Made by a program: the position numbers and the translations under genes. Positions 6,057 through 7,879 of a stretch of 7,879 nucleotides of DNA are shown one piece after another. The notes under the pieces are model-generated. The model did no database searches and was not told where the DNA came from. It saw nothing but the letters and a program-made list of their open reading frames with translations. Origin of the DNA: an uncultured Treponema sp. (GTDB lineage Bacteria; Spirochaetota; Spirochaetia; Treponematales; Treponemataceae); contig CAMVBP010000090.1 of assembly GCA_947165795.1 (NCBI GenBank), positions 1 to 7,879 of the forward strand, read 5' to 3'. Within the stretch, counting starts at the first letter, position 1, and each line of letters begins with the position of its first letter.

Positions 6057-7879
6057 ATGAAGGCAAAGAAGTTAATTTTTGAAAAAACAAGTTCTCTAAA
6101 AGTTTCATTCTTTATAGTTATGCTGGCATTATTTGCCGCCTTTTTTGCTTCCTGCGAAAACGGATTATTACCGGACGAAAATGCAGAGATTCAGCAGAAC
6201 GAAATAAATTCAGAAGAACAGAGAGCCTATATAGTTTTTAATTTTGCAAATAATTCAAACAGATCAATTGTTTCTAATTTTACACCTGCTAATTTTACGA
6301 ATATAGATTTTAGCGGAAGCGATGGAAACGGACACACTGTTCACGAAACAGCAGGCTCTTTTTCTGAGCTTACTGGAAAAAGAATTTATGTAGATGTAGG
6401 AAACTGGAATTTTGTTTTAACAGCAGATTATGGTAGCGAAAAATACAAGGCAACAAAATCAGTTTCAATTGCTCCTGGACCAAATCCTGTGAGTATGAAG
6501 TTAAAAGCAGATACCTCAACTTCAGGTGGTGTTTCTTACGAGCCGGCTGACCATCCGGGAAGCTATGAGCTTTCTGTCGTTTTCCCTGCAGATAATATCG
6601 ACCTTGTTCATTTTGAAATTCAGACTTTTTCTGGTACTGTAAAATATTCTGTTGATAAAATTAAAGGAACAGATTATACAGGCAACGGATTAAAGACACT
6701 CTATTTTTCATCTTCTTCTTTTGAATCCGGTTCATTCTTTGTTTCTGTTGTTTTTAAGCATATAAGCGGAATTGATTCTGATGGAAATAATATATATGAA
6801 AAAATAAATTCCTGGGGAGAAATTCTTCCTGTAAATCCTGGAGCGCAGACTACAGGAACAATTACGCTTCCAAAAAGTGAACCTGTTTATTCAATTGAGT
6901 ATGTTTTAAACGGAGCCGCATGGAAAGATACTTATGATGGAAATATAACATTTTCTTATATAAAAAACAGTGGAGATATAGTTTCCGGAGTAAAGGAAGA
7001 TTATATAACCTTGCCGCCAAAAGAGGCTTTGTTCTATGACGGTTATAAATTTAAAGGCTGGTTTGAAGAACCGGATTTTTCTGGACCTCAGGTTACTCAA
7101 TTTGAAGTTTCTGATTTAGTGCCTAAAAAGTATTATGCAAAGTGGGAAGAATTCCATGGTTATGATTTAACCTTTACTATTGTTAATGGAGAGGGAACAG
7201 AATATCCATTAACTGCTGCTCAGTCAAATACTCTTGGATTGCAAACCGTACATGATGTAGATGAAGATACGGAACTTGACGCTCCTTCTTTAACAGACGG
7301 TGAGACAAATTCAATAGGCTTTGGCGGATTTTTCTACGACGCAGCTAAAACTCAGCCGGTAACACTTTCTGCTTCACATTATGTAATACCGGCCGATCAG
7401 ATTACAGCCAATACAACAATTTACATGACACTTTCTGTTAATCATGTTTATGTTGATCCTACAGTTGACGACGAGGGAGGGCTTGCATTTAATGTAAACA
7501 CTCCTGCAAAAACAGTAGAAGAAGCAATGGGCTGGCTTAAGGGAGCCTCGGGCTCGAATAATGTTTTGTATGTAAAGTCTGCAATTTCCAATAAAACCGA
7601 TATTGAAAATCTTTCAGGCTTGTCTTTGACTGCAGCTTCCGGAGGTTTGTATGGTGCTGCAATTGTAAAACGCCATTCTTCATTTACTAATGGTTCTTTA
7701 TTAAGCATTACAGAAAATCTTACCTTACAGAATGTAACTCTTGATGGTGGCGCTGTATGGTCTAAAACTCAAGCTGATATAGAAGCAGATCCTGAGCTGC
7801 TTGTAACAAGAACGAACAGCGGAATTGCATCAAGCTGTTATCTTATAAATGCTGCAAGTTCTGCAACTTTTGAAGATGT
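6057..7879 (+). CDS. Lipoprotein with a B-repeat and a probable beta-helix domain (3' partial)
   Basis: The frame is open from ATG 6057 to the end of the window, giving 607 visible residues with no stop. The N-terminus is a lipoprotein signal: a basic n-region (K2, K4, K5, K10, K15), a hydrophobic stretch from about 17 to 30, and F-F-A-S-C33 as the lipobox. A Glu/Asn-rich linker follows, then beta-rich domains of unknown family (about 55-275). A B-repeat occupies about 278-363, with the core motif G329-Y-K-F-K-G-W335 and the end Y-Y-A-K-W363. From V464 the pattern V-Y-V-D-P ... P-A-K-T-V-E-E-A followed by short repeated strands (L-T-L-Q-N-V-T-L-D-G-G) resembles the start of a right-handed beta-helix of the pectin-lyase-like type. 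No catalytic residues can be judged because the domain is cut off. It is probably surface or periplasmic and co-expressed with the lipoprotein upstream. The lipoprotein call is firm; the beta-helix is likely. Confidence 0.85.
   Translation, partial: MKAKKLIFEKTSSLKVSFFIVMLALFAAFFASCENGLLPDENAEIQQNEINSEEQRAYIVFNFANNSNRSIVSNFTPANFTNIDFSGSDGNGHTVHETAGSFSELTGKRIYVDVGNWNFVLTADYGSEKYKATKSVSIAPGPNPVSMKLKADTSTSGGVSYEPADHPGSYELSVVFPADNIDLVHFEIQTFSGTVKYSVDKIKGTDYTGNGLKTLYFSSSSFESGSFFVSVVFKHISGIDSDGNNIYEKINSWGEILPVNPGAQTTGTITLPKSEPVYSIEYVLNGAAWKDTYDGNITFSYIKNSGDIVSGVKEDYITLPPKEALFYDGYKFKGWFEEPDFSGPQVTQFEVSDLVPKKYYAKWEEFHGYDLTFTIVNGEGTEYPLTAAQSNTLGLQTVHDVDEDTELDAPSLTDGETNSIGFGGFFYDAAKTQPVTLSASHYVIPADQITANTTIYMTLSVNHVYVDPTVDDEGGLAFNVNTPAKTVEEAMGWLKGASGSNNVLYVKSAISNKTDIENLSGLSLTAASGGLYGAAIVKRHSSFTNGSLLSITENLTLQNVTLDGGAVWSKTQADIEADPELLVTRTNSGIASSCYLINAASSATFED

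Overview
The window is a tightly packed run of plus-strand genes for envelope proteins, most likely from a host-associated Treponema or a close relative in the Spirochaetota. That placement is an inference. It rests on the moderately AT-rich coding sequence, the FecR-plus-fibronectin-like protein with repeated G-x-Y-x-W-R-V motifs, lipoproteins with a relaxed lipobox, and InlB B-repeat (Listeria-Bacteroides type) modules on lipoproteins. No ribosomal or other marker gene is present to confirm it.

Layout: (1) 2-2590, the 3' part of a large FecR-domain protein with about seven fibronectin III-like modules; its start lies before the window. (2) 2596-4319, a gene for a secreted protein with one fibronectin-like domain, a second beta-rich domain, a long Ala/Glu/Arg/Lys coiled coil made of 42-bp repeats, and a C-terminal beta-barrel-like domain ending in Phe. 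It is split by a -1 frameshift at a run of seven A (2991-2997), so it reads as two pieces. (3) 4361-6040, a lipoprotein with B-repeat-like modules, a MucBP-like module and a PKD-like end. (4) 6057-7879, a second lipoprotein with one B-repeat and the beginning of what looks like a right-handed beta-helix; it runs off the end of the window.

The four genes overlap or lie within a few tens of bases of each other. No terminator or promoter is visible between them, so they probably form one transcription unit. All have, or are expected to have, export signals, and none has a recognisable enzyme motif. The first two share the same fibronectin-like module, which suggests that their products work together in the periplasm or outer membrane. 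The two lipoproteins look like surface or periplasmic adhesion or scaffold proteins. No RNA genes, mobile elements or CRISPR arrays were seen, and no stretch over 300 bases lacks a gene.
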